A stretch of 64,000 nt of DNA from an uncultured Rhodospirillaceae bacterium (GTDB taxonomy: Bacteria; Pseudomonadota; Alphaproteobacteria; UBA8366). A model generated the notes under the pieces. The model did not search any database, was not told the origin of the DNA, and saw only the letters and a list, made by a program, of their open reading frames with translations. A program made the translations under genes and the position numbers. Below, piece by piece: positions 44,549 to 53,376 of this stretch (within the stretch, counting starts at the first letter, position 1; the number at the start of each line of letters is the position of its first letter). The stretch is from positions 62,001 through 126,000 of the forward strand of contig CAJWLM010000001.1 of assembly GCA_913043025.1 (NCBI GenBank), in the 5' to 3' direction.

Positions 44549-45358
44549 CTACTTCTGATCGGTGAGTTTTTCCCAATTATAAAGTGGTGGTTCTTTATCC
44601 CTGAAGCGTCGGACCGCTTCTTTGTGGAAATCAGTCTCGCGAACCAGACACTGTGCGTAAACTTCGAGTTCCATAAGGGCTCGAAAGTCCAAATTGAAGG
44701 ATTGGTTAAGCACATTCTTGGCCGCCCCGATAGCATCGGTTGAGGCATGGGTAAAACGACTAGCGAACTCGCGTGTTTCATCCATAGCAGTCTCCTGTCC
44801 AACAATCTCAAGGACCATGCCCAATTCTTTCGCCTCCTCAGCGTAAACTCGGCGTCCAGAGTAAATAAGTTCTTTTGCACGCTGCTGACCAACAAGTCGG
44901 GGCAATATGTAAAACCCCCCCCAGTCAGGCACGAGCCCTATGCGAGCGAATGCTTGCATGAAAAATGCGCGAGGTGTAGCAAAAACAAAATCAGCTAATA
45001 GTGCAATATTGCACCCGGCGCCTGCCGCTGCGCCATCTACAAGACTTATAACGGGCAGTTCTAAATGCAGGATGTCGTATATCCTGTGGTGTCCGGATCG
45101 CATGCGAGTGCGGTGGTCCATAGGGGTCATCTTTCGTTCGGCCATTCCTTTCACATCCCCGCCCGCACAGAAATGGCCGCCGGCACCTGTTAATATGACT
45201 GCTTTAACTTCCTCGCCTGCTTTGGATTTGACCTCTGCCAATGCATTCTCAATATCAAGTCTCATTTCTTCGCTGAGTGCATTGCGCGCTTCAGGGCGGT
45301 TGAAGGTAATAGTGGCAATCTTATCGCTTACATCGAGCTGGAGGTGGGTATACGACAT
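44549..45358 (-). CDS. Enoyl-CoA hydratase/isomerase (crotonase) family protein
   Basis: 269 residues from the ATG at 45358 (GAGGA site). Crotonase motifs: TFNRPEARNALSEEM, VILTGAGGHFCAGGDVKGMAE (first oxyanion pocket) and LVDGAAAGAGCNIALLADFVFA (second). The Glu/Asp after it lies in FARIGLVPDWGGFYILPRL, where Asp replaces one usual catalytic Glu and matches the 'LvPDgG' isomerase-like subgroup (PaaG type). It would hydrate or isomerise an enoyl-CoA in fatty or aromatic acid breakdown. Confidence 0.9.
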   Translation of the reverse strand: MSYTHLQLDVSDKIATITFNRPEARNALSEEMRLDIENALAEVKSKAGEEVKAVILTGAGGHFCAGGDVKGMAERKMTPMDHRTRMRSGHHRIYDILHLELPVISLVDGAAAGAGCNIALLADFVFATPRAFFMQAFARIGLVPDWGGFYILPRLVGQQRAKELIYSGRRVYAEEAKELGMVLEIVGQETAMDETREFASRFTHASTDAIGAAKNVLNQSFNLDFRALMELEVYAQCLVRETDFHKEAVRRFRDKEPPLYNWEKLTDQK

Positions 45359-45477
45359 TGCATCCTCGCGGGCTTGTTTAATCACAGATCTTAAACATAT
45401 TACGGCAATGGATTAAGACCTTTCAAGGGATCACATGAACAGCTGGAACATGAAAAGGCGATAGGTAAGGAATACAG

Positions 45478-46392
45478 CTACCTGATTTCCCGTAAAATGT
45501 CTTTTACGCTGATGCCATGTGCAGCTAGCAAATCGTCATGCCCTCCATATCTGTGAATAAAAGCGTCTTTGAGCGTAAAGCAATGTAATTCACAACCCGC
45601 ATGAATATCCCAAGCAATCTGTTTAGTGCGGGAGGAGAGACCTCCTTCGGGTGCATGTTCCTCAATCACAATCACTTTTTTGTGATTACTTAATATGTTT
45701 TCAATATTTTCTCGATCCAATGGTTTTAATGTGTGGGCTGAGACCAATGAAACAGACTTTCCTTCCTTTAAAAGTATTTTAGCGACCTCGTTTGCGTGTT
45801 TCATAACAACACCATACGAAAGTATGCATATGTCAGTGCCTCTAAAGAGGTATCTCAATCGCCCAAACTGCCAAGGCTCTATAGCTTGTTTTGTAAGCTC
45901 GGGTTCACCGGACTTACCTAGACGCAGATATATCGGACCATTTTTTTGTTCAGCGCAATATTTTACCGCCTCTTCTACCTCTAAAGGGTCGCAAGGTGCA
46001 ATGATTTGCATATTGGGAATTGCGCCGGCAACGGCAATATCTTCTTGCGTGTGGTGGGTGCCGCCGAGTGTTGAATATATGACCCCAGCTCCCATGCCAA
46101 CCACTGTTACGGGCAAGTTTTGGTATCCCAGATCGTCTCGAACGAACTCGAAAGGGCGATATAAAGAGAATGAAGCAATTGTGTAAGCGAAGGGTTGGCA
46201 GCCCTTAAGTGCGAGACCGGCACAAATACCTATCATACTTTGTTCCGCCACACCTACGTTTATGAACCTGTCTGGATACTGGCGACTGAAATCGGCCATG
46301 CTACCGGCTGGCGAGATATCTGCCACTACAACAAAGATATCAGGGTTGGTCGTCGCAGCTTTATAAAGCGCCTCAGCAAAAATATTCCTCAC
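45478..46392 (-). CDS. Transketolase, C-terminal half (split enzyme, pyrimidine and C-terminal domains)
   Basis: 304 residues. ISPAGSMADFSRQYPDRFINVGVAEQSMIGICAGLA is the pyrimidine-domain start with the catalytic Glu in VAEQ; the C-terminal domain follows (VIVEEHAPEGGLSSRTKQI). It starts at a GTG (46392) that overlaps the stop of the N-terminal-half gene by one base. Split transketolases like this are common in polysaccharide and rare-sugar clusters as well as in central metabolism; next to two epimerases, a role in making an unusual sugar precursor is inferred. Confidence 0.9.
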   Translation of the reverse strand: MRNIFAEALYKAATTNPDIFVVVADISPAGSMADFSRQYPDRFINVGVAEQSMIGICAGLALKGCQPFAYTIASFSLYRPFEFVRDDLGYQNLPVTVVGMGAGVIYSTLGGTHHTQEDIAVAGAIPNMQIIAPCDPLEVEEAVKYCAEQKNGPIYLRLGKSGEPELTKQAIEPWQFGRLRYLFRGTDICILSYGVVMKHANEVAKILLKEGKSVSLVSAHTLKPLDRENIENILSNHKKVIVIEEHAPEGGLSSRTKQIAWDIHAGCELHCFTLKDAFIHRYGGHDDLLAAHGISVKDILREIR

Positions 46393-47234
46393 TAAAAATC
46401 AACTCCTGGGTGTGCTGCCCTAAGTTCATCTAACGCAATCTCATACTCCTTTGTGTTCGGAGAACGGTAGTGCCAAATAGGCACATTTTCCATGAAGCTG
46501 ATGCCTTTGCCCTTTGTTGTTTTGCATATTGCTGCCATTGGTTTCTTGCCACTACGTGCATCAATAGTCCTGTAGATATTTAATGAGTCGTGCCCAGGCA
46601 TCTCTACTGTCTCCCATCCGAAAGCGGAGAGTTTTTGGTCAACAGGATAGAAACTTGGATGCGTTTCAGACGTGCGTCCTAAGCTTTGAAAGTCATTATT
46701 ATCGATAAAAACAACAAGGTTATTAATCTCGAGTGAAGATGCCATCATAATTGCCTCCCAAGTTGAGCCCTCTTGTATTTCACCGTCACTAAGAACGGCA
46801 TAAATAACACCAGGATCTTTTTTACGTTTTTCGGCAATTGCCATTCCGACAGCCATTGGAAGACCGTGTCCCAGTGACCCTGTGGAGGCCTCGATGCCTG
46901 GGTTGCCATAATCTGGGTGACATCCTAATCGTCCGTGAGGTGTACAATATTCTTCCATATCAGTTTTAGTTAGAATGCCCATAGCCTCCAAAATTACGTA
47001 TTGGATCATACATCCATGGCCCTTTGACATTATAAACGTGTCTACCAGGGTATTTACCTCACCCGAATACCGCATTAGTCCGTAATATATGCATTCTACA
47101 ATCTCCGCACACGAAAACGCTGAGCCAATGTGTAATGCTCCCACCTGTTGAGATATCTCAAGTATACGCTTACGAAAATTTAGGCACCGTAAAGCGGCGG
47201 CTTTTGGATCATATGTATCTGCAAGTGGTCTCAT
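46392..47234 (-). CDS. Transketolase, N-terminal half (split enzyme, thiamine-diphosphate-binding domain)
   Basis: 280 residues. The TPP and Mg2+ motif is AVLSDGEIQEGSTWEAIMMASSLEINNLVVFIDNNDFQS (GDG-type start, NN end); HIGSAFSCAEIVECIYY and GSLGHGLPMAVGMAIAEKR are conserved cofactor and substrate contacts. It works as a heterodimer with the following gene. It follows the epimerase genes after 66 bases on the same strand. Confidence 0.9.
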   Translation of the reverse strand: MRPLADTYDPKAAALRCLNFRKRILEISQQVGALHIGSAFSCAEIVECIYYGLMRYSGEVNTLVDTFIMSKGHGCMIQYVILEAMGILTKTDMEEYCTPHGRLGCHPDYGNPGIEASTGSLGHGLPMAVGMAIAEKRKKDPGVIYAVLSDGEIQEGSTWEAIMMASSLEINNLVVFIDNNDFQSLGRTSETHPSFYPVDQKLSAFGWETVEMPGHDSLNIYRTIDARSGKKPMAAICKTTKGKGISFMENVPIWHYRSPNTKEYEIALDELRAAHPGVDF

Positions 47235-47300
47235 GAATAATCACCATTATTCTGTCGGCAATGCTATTTCTACCTCAGAGCAGTTGGATGCTGCATTTTT

Positions 47301-48317
47301 TTACTCCGAGGTATTCTCCTGGTCTTGGCCGAGATACTTGAACCACTTTTTCGTGGCGTTCTCTATAGATGCACTATCCCACAATGGGGCTTCTTTCCAA
47401 TAATTAATATCGTCGAGAGTTTTTGCTACTCCTTCCTCAAAAGAGATCTTTGGTGACCAATTGAGGTCACGTCGAATTTTATTGATATTTGCGTGGGTAC
47501 AGCTGGGTTCACCAGGACGTTTTGGAATAAATGTTGCCGTTCCTCGTAGGAGTTTTACAAGATGTAAAATTGATTGGGGGCTCCCGGCGCCGAGATTCCA
47601 TATTTGCCCGGATAGCTTTGTTCCCGCAGCTGCAAAAAAAGCCTGTGCTACATCCGTTACGTAAAGGAAGTCGCGCCTTTGATTGCCATCACCGACCACT
47701 GTCAAAGGTGTGTTAGCTAGAATTTGCCGCAAAAAAACCCCAAAAACCGCGCCATACGCACCTGAAGTACGTGACCTTGTGCCAAAGGCATTGAATATAC
47801 GAAGTGAATTCACCGGCAATCCATATACTTTGTTCCAGTGAAAAGAGGCTTGCTCGCCCATATATTTCGATAATGCGTAAGGATATTGTGGATGTATCGA
47901 ATGTTCCTCGTCTGTTGGTGTTGTGGCAATGCCATAACAGGAGGAGGATGCAGCATAAACAAACTTTGAGGCGTCGTTCCAGCGAGCTGCCTCAAGCACT
48001 TTAATCGTTCCTTGTACATTAACGTCCATGTATTCCTCTGGAGCCTCAATTGAGGGGACAATATCGCCGATACCGGCGAAATGCAGAACATATTGTACGT
48101 CCTTAAAAATTAAGTCCTTGCTTTTTATTTTTCGAATATCTCGTTTCTCGAATGTAAGAGCAGAATTATTGGCGTGTTGTGCAAAATTGGCCTCTCGTCC
48201 TCCAATCAAATTATCAATTATACGGACCTCAAACCCTTTTGTGAGGAGAAGGTCTACCACATGACTTCCAATGAAGCCTGCGCCGCCGGTTACAACGGCG
48301 ACCTTTTTTTTCTTCAT
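47301..48317 (-). CDS. NAD-dependent epimerase/dehydratase (UDP-glucose 4-epimerase-like)
   Basis: 338 residues of the extended SDR family. NAD motif VTGGAGFIGSHVVDLL, catalytic Tyr and Lys in YPYALSKYMGEQ, the preceding Ser in YAASSSCYG, and SLRIFNAFGTRSRTSGAYG (the RxxNxxG region that contacts the sugar nucleotide). It probably epimerises or dehydrates a UDP- or GDP-sugar. It overlaps the stop of the upstream epimerase gene by 4 bases. Confidence 0.9.
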   Translation of the reverse strand: MKKKKVAVVTGGAGFIGSHVVDLLLTKGFEVRIIDNLIGGREANFAQHANNSALTFEKRDIRKIKSKDLIFKDVQYVLHFAGIGDIVPSIEAPEEYMDVNVQGTIKVLEAARWNDASKFVYAASSSCYGIATTPTDEEHSIHPQYPYALSKYMGEQASFHWNKVYGLPVNSLRIFNAFGTRSRTSGAYGAVFGVFLRQILANTPLTVVGDGNQRRDFLYVTDVAQAFFAAAGTKLSGQIWNLGAGSPQSILHLVKLLRGTATFIPKRPGEPSCTHANINKIRRDLNWSPKISFEEGVAKTLDDINYWKEAPLWDSASIENATKKWFKYLGQDQENTSE

Positions 48318-49318
48318 GAGGCACGCCGCTTTTTTAGGGTACGGACATTATAATATTTGTCATCGGTCATACTATTCGGTAATTTCTCCTGTTGGAATAC
48401 GCGAACTAATTCACGAATGGCATCCTCTATTGAATGCTTCGGAGTAAAGCCCAGCGATTTTTTTATTTTTTCTGAATTTATATGATAACTGCGTATATCG
48501 TCGGTCGGTTCAGTTATAATCTCAATTGGGTTTCGTTCTGGCAGCATTTCCTCCACAACGTTTTTCACCAATTGTGCGATTTCCATGATGCTCATATTTT
48601 GGTAGCCACAATTGAAGATTTCACCCTGCACCCGATCTACTGGGGCCTCAATCAGTAGTGAAACAAGATCGCAGTAATCTTGGATATGCAAGTTGGGCCG
48701 AAGTTGACTTCCCCCGAATACGCGAATTTTTTTGTTTGTAAAAGCGTGATTAGTTAAGATGTTAACAGAAAGGTCCAGGCGTTGCCTTGGTGCATGACCG
48801 CAAACTGTTGCCGGACGAAAGATGACACCGGTGAATTGGTCATCTGCGTGAGTGTGTAAGATGGGTTCACACATTCCTTTATATTTATTGTAAAGCGTGA
48901 GAGGAACTAATGGGTGATCCTCAGTCACATGTGTTTTGTTGGAAACGCCATACACAGAACTTGAGGAGGCATAAACAAATCGTCGGACGCCCGCACTTTT
49001 TGCTGCCAATACCATCGGTTCAAATGCTTCGAAATTGATTGTTGTACTCAAATCTTCATCGAGTTCAAAACTTGCATCGTTAGAAATACACGCAAGATGG
49101 ATAACAGTATCACAGTCTACAAAAGCGGCTGCGATTTTTTGCGTATCGCGGATATCTCCTTCAATCACCGTTAGGTTCGGGTGCTCAGTCGGCAGAAAAT
49201 CCGATCCAAAATACATTACATCATATACAGTTATATTGTATCCCTTATCTAGCAACTGCGGAACAAGGCGGCTCCCACAGTATCCAGCCCCACCTGTCAC
49301 CACTAGATTATTTTGCAT
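48314..49318 (-). CDS. NAD-dependent epimerase/dehydratase
   Basis: 334 residues, extended SDR. NAD motif VTGGAGYCGSRLVPQLL, Ser in YASSSSVYGV, catalytic Tyr and Lys in LYNKYKGMCE, and GVIFRPATVCGHAPRQRLD. The segment FGGSQLRPNLHIQDYCDLV resembles nucleoside-diphosphate-sugar epimerases that act on carboxylated or branched sugars. It is the first gene of a four-gene minus-strand cluster (two epimerases, split transketolase) and begins 117 bases from tRNA-Val. Confidence 0.88.
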   Translation of the reverse strand: MQNNLVVTGGAGYCGSRLVPQLLDKGYNITVYDVMYFGSDFLPTEHPNLTVIEGDIRDTQKIAAAFVDCDTVIHLACISNDASFELDEDLSTTINFEAFEPMVLAAKSAGVRRFVYASSSSVYGVSNKTHVTEDHPLVPLTLYNKYKGMCEPILHTHADDQFTGVIFRPATVCGHAPRQRLDLSVNILTNHAFTNKKIRVFGGSQLRPNLHIQDYCDLVSLLIEAPVDRVQGEIFNCGYQNMSIMEIAQLVKNVVEEMLPERNPIEIITEPTDDIRSYHINSEKIKKSLGFTPKHSIEDAIRELVRVFQQEKLPNSMTDDKYYNVRTLKKRRAS

Positions 49319-49435
49319 TTTAATTCAGCCTCTCACAGATAGCGTTGTACGATTTTAATAGAGAAGCAATTTTTATTCCAATGACGGATTTGATATTTGC
49401 CGAGAATATAATTACTACGCCTATTCTTATTGGGC

Positions 49436-49510
49436 TGGTGGGCGCGGCTGGGATTGAACCAGCGACCCCCGCCGTGTGAAGACGGTGCTCTCCCGCTGAG
49501 CTACGCGCCC
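49436..49510 (-). tRNA. tRNA-Val (anticodon CAC), CCA encoded
   Basis: On the minus strand the gene folds into a full cloverleaf: acceptor stem GGGCGCG/CGCGCCC, D arm GCTCAGCGGGAGAGC, anticodon stem CCGTC/GGCGG around loop TTCACAC (anticodon CAC, Val), T arm with GGTTCAATCC and a genomic CCA end at 49436-49438. No adjacent direct repeat of its 3' end was seen. Confidence 0.95.
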
Positions 49511-49683
49511 TGGATACCATTCAAATTGGGCAAATTTTAGTAAGGGCGGTTCGTTTGTCTGTCAAGTTTCGTAATTTTCTTTCCAACGAAAAAATCCGTG
49601 AATGCCCCAGAATACAGATCGTCGGGATTATTTCTTCATATACGGAAGGTTGATTTGTAGTTTTTTAAACGTATTTTTTGGAA

Positions 49684-50511
49684 ATGACGTTAACAAAAAA
49701 ACTTCACTCATTTGCCTTGGCCTCTATTTTGGCATCTTCATTATTATTTTTTAAATTAGCAGAGCTTCGAGCGGCTTCGATCAAACTTTCTTACGATGCT
49801 TACGCCGGTCCTTTGTACGTTATGTCCGCTCGTGTTTCGTTGTCTTTGAAAGGTGACCGGTACCGTATTGAAACCCAGAGTAAGACGGAAGGGTTAGCCG
49901 CTTGGTTTTCTTCCTGGAAATCAAAGAGCATAACGGAAGGGCACATACGCAATGGCCGATTAATTCCACTTTATTATACCGTGAACTCTGTGGTTGACAA
50001 CCAACCCCATAGAGTGAAACTTCGATACATTAAAGGTCAGCCGCTACTTGAGGAGCTCTTGCCGGCGCCAGACGGAGTACGTCGTCTTGCCGTGCCATCG
50101 GAAATGTGGCCTCAAACCATCGATCCGTTAACCATGACGTTAAGAATTCTTACGGGGGTCTCGAAAGGGCAGTTGTGCGTAGGCATTCATCAAGTATTTG
50201 ACGGTAGACGACGTTATAACATGGGCCTAACACCTGGCATCATTTCAGAATTACAAGCTACCGCTTCTTCAGTTTTTGCCGGAGATGCTCAAAGCTGTGC
50301 TCTTGAGATAGAGCGATTAGGCGGTTTTTATAAAAAGAAATCAGCAACCGGCAGACCCCTCCTGTCGCCAACACTCTGGGTGGCACGCCCCTTTGAGGAT
50401 GGGATACCGGTTCCCGTTAAATTTGTGGCCAGGTCCAGTTTTGGTGTTTTCCGCATTTATCTAACAAGGGCTGAAAAAGGTGGCGAGTTGATTGAGTTAG
50501 AAAAAGACTAA
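49684..50511 (+). CDS. DUF3108 domain-containing protein with signal peptide
   Basis: 275 residues. An N-terminal signal peptide (FALASILASSLLFFKLAEL) precedes the DUF3108-like beta-rich domain: KLSYDAYAGPLYVMSARVSLSL, YRIETQSKTEGLAAWFSSWKS and RPLYYT-like segments, then a mid-part TIDPLTMTLRILTG and the C-terminal VKFVARSSFGVFRIYLTRAE. It is probably periplasmic or outer-membrane associated; no biochemical role is known for the family. The ATG at 49684 is used; a TTG two codons earlier is also possible. Confidence 0.85.
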   Translation: MTLTKKLHSFALASILASSLLFFKLAELRAASIKLSYDAYAGPLYVMSARVSLSLKGDRYRIETQSKTEGLAAWFSSWKSKSITEGHIRNGRLIPLYYTVNSVVDNQPHRVKLRYIKGQPLLEELLPAPDGVRRLAVPSEMWPQTIDPLTMTLRILTGVSKGQLCVGIHQVFDGRRRYNMGLTPGIISELQATASSVFAGDAQSCALEIERLGGFYKKKSATGRPLLSPTLWVARPFEDGIPVPVKFVARSSFGVFRIYLTRAEKGGELIELEKD

Positions 50512-50791
50512 AACTACCAAAAATCCGGGTTCTTCATGCTGCGATTAAAGCGGTTGCTGGTGGAAGCGCGCGAAGCTGGGCACTGTCCATTATGCGGATC
50601 GCGGGGTTTTGGAAAGAGGGTAAAATTATTACGAAAACAAATGAGCTGCCGCGGATCTGGTTCGGCAGGCCAGTGAAGGAATTGACAATAGTGCCAGTGA
50701 AGTTTGAAGCTAATTATCGATTTTGGTGTTTTACGCATATACCTAACTGCCTTGAAGGCAGGCTCGATAATAAGGATGTTGGATTAATTCG
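50512..50791. other. Intergenic stretch with an unassigned small open frame
   Basis: 280 bases between DUF3108 and the HAD gene. One plus-strand frame (ATG 50536 to stop 50676, 46 residues) is basic and has HCPLCGSRGFGKR, a single Cys-x2-Cys knuckle, but only a weak ribosome site (GGG). Another frame is open from 50592 to 50852 and runs into the opposite gene. A hairpin CTGCC-TTGAA-GGCAG lies at 50747-50761 without a T run. None of these is assigned. Confidence 0.3.
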
Positions 50792-51463
50792 TTATTGCCT
50801 AGCTAAGTTGACAAGCGCCTCCGGAATTTCATTTAACCCGTCGACTAAATAGGTCGCACCAAGCTCATCCGGAGGAGTTTTCGTATACCCGTAAGTCACT
50901 GCTATTGAACAAACCTGAGCTGCATTTGCACATTCAATATCGTTAATACTGTCGCCTATCATAACTGCTCGGTCTGTCGTGCCTCCAATTTCATTAAGTA
51001 GTCGTAATAAATGCTCTGGATTAGGTTTGCGCACCGAATAAGTGTCCCCGCCGGCGATGGCTGTAAAAAAATGTGCGATGTTGAGCCCTTCACAGAGCCG
51101 CACAGTTGCATCGTAAGCTTTATTGGTGCACAGCGCTATGATGTGCCCATCAGAAGCAAGTTTTTCTAGCGTGGAAAAAGCGTTTGGATACAGGGGCGTT
51201 TCTTCTACAGGTTGCTGGTTATAAAGTGTCTTAAAGCGGTCTACGTATGCACTTAAGTCTTGAGGGGCAGCGCCCGTTTTTTTCATAGCTTTTTCAATTG
51301 TTACGTGGATCCCTTGCCCCACCATGGCCTCAACCTCATTTACCTCCAATGCTGGCCGATTTAATTCGCCTAACATTTTATTTATACAAGCGGCCATACC
51401 AATGGCACTTTCAACTAATGTTCCATCAAAATCGAAAACCACAAAAGGAAATGATTTCACCAT
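50792..51463 (-). CDS. gph: Phosphoglycolate phosphatase-like HAD hydrolase
   Basis: 223 residues. HAD motifs: FDFDGTLVES (nucleophile Asp and the acid-base Asp), ALCTNKAYD (motif II Thr), KPNPEHLL (motif III Lys) and VMIGDSINDIECA (motif IV). A helical cap follows motif I (about 15-85). The layout matches Gph, which removes 2-phosphoglycolate formed during DNA repair or photorespiration-like reactions. AGGAAG precedes the ATG. An open question is whether it acts on phosphoglycolate or another small phosphate. Confidence 0.87.
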   Translation of the reverse strand: MVKSFPFVVFDFDGTLVESAIGMAACINKMLGELNRPALEVNEVEAMVGQGIHVTIEKAMKKTGAAPQDLSAYVDRFKTLYNQQPVEETPLYPNAFSTLEKLASDGHIIALCTNKAYDATVRLCEGLNIAHFFTAIAGGDTYSVRKPNPEHLLRLLNEIGGTTDRAVMIGDSINDIECANAAQVCSIAVTYGYTKTPPDELGATYLVDGLNEIPEALVNLARQ

Positions 51464-51527
51464 ATATTCTTCCTATCTCCTATATCTGTCATATCTTAGA
51501 TTGTAGATATGACTGGTCCAAGAGATT

Positions 51528-53087
51528 TTAGTATGAGGACCCTAGTAAAAGCTTGCGAAAGAAACTTGGATCAGCGATATCTTCGCCACCGCACACGACA
51601 TCTTCTAAAAGAGATTGATCAATCAAAGGCTGGTTCTGCTCATTGTAAGTAGGAGTAAGAATTCGACATCGTTTAGTTAATTCTTTCTGGATGTCTTTAT
51701 TAAACCGCAAAAGACCGAAATTAAAAAAAACAATCGGCCGGTCAGTTGTGAGTGCTATCGAAAAAGTTGTTGATGCAGGGATGTCCATTATTAAGACGTC
51801 ACTGTCATTTAGTGCTTGCTCGAAACTGATATCGGAAGTTTTTGCTAAACATTCTATAGGAGGAATTTTTCCGCGCAGAAGGCCTTCTGGATGAGGTTTG
51901 CATGTGAGGGCCACTGGGAGGAGATTTAATGCTTCCACCAATCGAAGTTGCCACTCCAAGTAGGGAACGCCCGGCAATATAGGTGTTGAGGTCTGATAGA
52001 ATCCATAAAATGCTGTCGATACATAGAGGACGCGCCGGCGTGCTGGTTTACTGTGGCGAAAGGCGGCCTTACCCACATCAAGTCCGGGGTCACCGTCATG
52101 ACCATGCACTTCAACTTTACGCATGTCCTGAGTCAGTGAAACTGCATTTTTAATCATTTCTGACATCGCACTCATCTTAGTGGGCATTATGTAGCGGCTC
52201 GAGACAGCCAGTTCGTTGAAAGAAAATTGCATATGAGCTTGTGAAAGTGCTGCCGTCCCGCCATGATCGAATCTCCAGACTTCACCTCCGCGTCTAAGCA
52301 CTTCAAGTCCTAAAGCACGGCCCGGATACGCAGCTCCAGTTCCCGTCCAAATTGAAGATGGAAGGTCAGTTAAGTTTTGTAATTTGCCCAAAGTAATCGA
52401 AGCTCGGGTGATGCTATCAATCAAAAAAGGTTTTATTACGCGTTTCAACCTCGCTGTATGAACTTTATCGAGACTGGTAAACTTAATGACGTTAGCTAAA
52501 ATGTCGTCAACGAACGTCATGACTTTTTCATCGGATGTGCCTGTAGATATCAGGTCCATTAGTTCTTGGAAAAAGACATCGCCATGTCGGTATCTGACGT
52601 GAGAGCCACTCTTTTTGGCATAGTCTCGGAGCAAGCTGTTATGGCTGAGAGCTGTTGCTTTAGGATTGAAAAGATTGGGAATAAAAGTTTTATAGGTACT
52701 CCAAGTCATGGTTCGAATAACCTGACGTGCTGTGCGATAACTAAACCCAGTGATTTTACCGTGATGGCCAGCACTCTGAATGCCCTGTTGTGCTTTTCCA
52801 CCTCTTAAAAGTTCAAGCTCTCCAGGGCCAAATAAATAGTGGTCTTTCCCTTCTGCCTGAACTACATGCGCTGCCTCGACCAAAGCCCCAAGTTCACTTG
52901 GTCGTCCTAATAAAAGGATGTCACGTAAGTCGGGCTTCAAACTATTCGCATAAAGTATTAAGCTTCGATAAAGCTCTGCATGTATATCGTAAAGTTGTGT
53001 TGGCGAAAGCGGCCAGCGAAATGCTCCTCTCCACTTCGCTGTAATTGCCTCCTTTTGAGTGAGGTCGAAGGGAATAGGTGTAATCAT
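51528..53087 (-). CDS. Uncharacterised protein with GT-B-like features, possibly surface-glycan related
   Basis: 519 residues; I do not recognise a specific family. The C-terminal half has features of GT-B or polysaccharide-export (capsule/CDP-glycerol-transferase-like) proteins: LPVALTCKPHPEGLLRG with a KPHP segment, SDVLIMDIPASTTFSIALTT (an S-T-x-x-E-like donor loop with Asp instead) and RPIVFFNFGLLRF. The N-terminal half includes PSELGALVEAAHVVQAEGK. No signal peptide or membrane helix is seen. Its neighbours are sugar and cell-wall genes (gph, glmU), so involvement in envelope glycans is plausible. Confidence 0.6.
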   Translation of the reverse strand: MITPIPFDLTQKEAITAKWRGAFRWPLSPTQLYDIHAELYRSLILYANSLKPDLRDILLLGRPSELGALVEAAHVVQAEGKDHYLFGPGELELLRGGKAQQGIQSAGHHGKITGFSYRTARQVIRTMTWSTYKTFIPNLFNPKATALSHNSLLRDYAKKSGSHVRYRHGDVFFQELMDLISTGTSDEKVMTFVDDILANVIKFTSLDKVHTARLKRVIKPFLIDSITRASITLGKLQNLTDLPSSIWTGTGAAYPGRALGLEVLRRGGEVWRFDHGGTAALSQAHMQFSFNELAVSSRYIMPTKMSAMSEMIKNAVSLTQDMRKVEVHGHDGDPGLDVGKAAFRHSKPARRRVLYVSTAFYGFYQTSTPILPGVPYLEWQLRLVEALNLLPVALTCKPHPEGLLRGKIPPIECLAKTSDISFEQALNDSDVLIMDIPASTTFSIALTTDRPIVFFNFGLLRFNKDIQKELTKRCRILTPTYNEQNQPLIDQSLLEDVVCGGEDIADPSFFRKLLLGSSY

Positions 53088-53376
53088 TTAAAGACCGCTG
53101 ACTGTAGATGTATTTCAATAGGTAGTTTCGGGTTTTCGGCCCCCGAAAATCCGATTTTCTGGATAACTTATGATGATATCAGCATTTCCTCTGAGCAACA
53201 ATTCAAACAAATCAAGAAGTTTTACGGTAATAGTCTGGGATATAATGTCTGTGCCAACAATAACTTATTTATTTTATACCGGCTGAAAAACAGAGAAACA
53301 AATTGTGACTTGGCGCAAAATTAGAGCTATGGCAGATTCATGGCTGTTTTTTAGCATTTATTTTCTTTGGATTCTT

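Noticed and set aside
49436-49510. Integration (att) site at tRNA-Val
   Set aside because: I found no second copy of the tRNA 3' end and no integrase in the window.
49320-49520. 66-residue open frame over the tRNA gene
   Set aside because: It is a translation of tRNA-Val itself (ARSSAGEHRLHTAGVAGSIPAAPTS is a familiar tRNA artefact).
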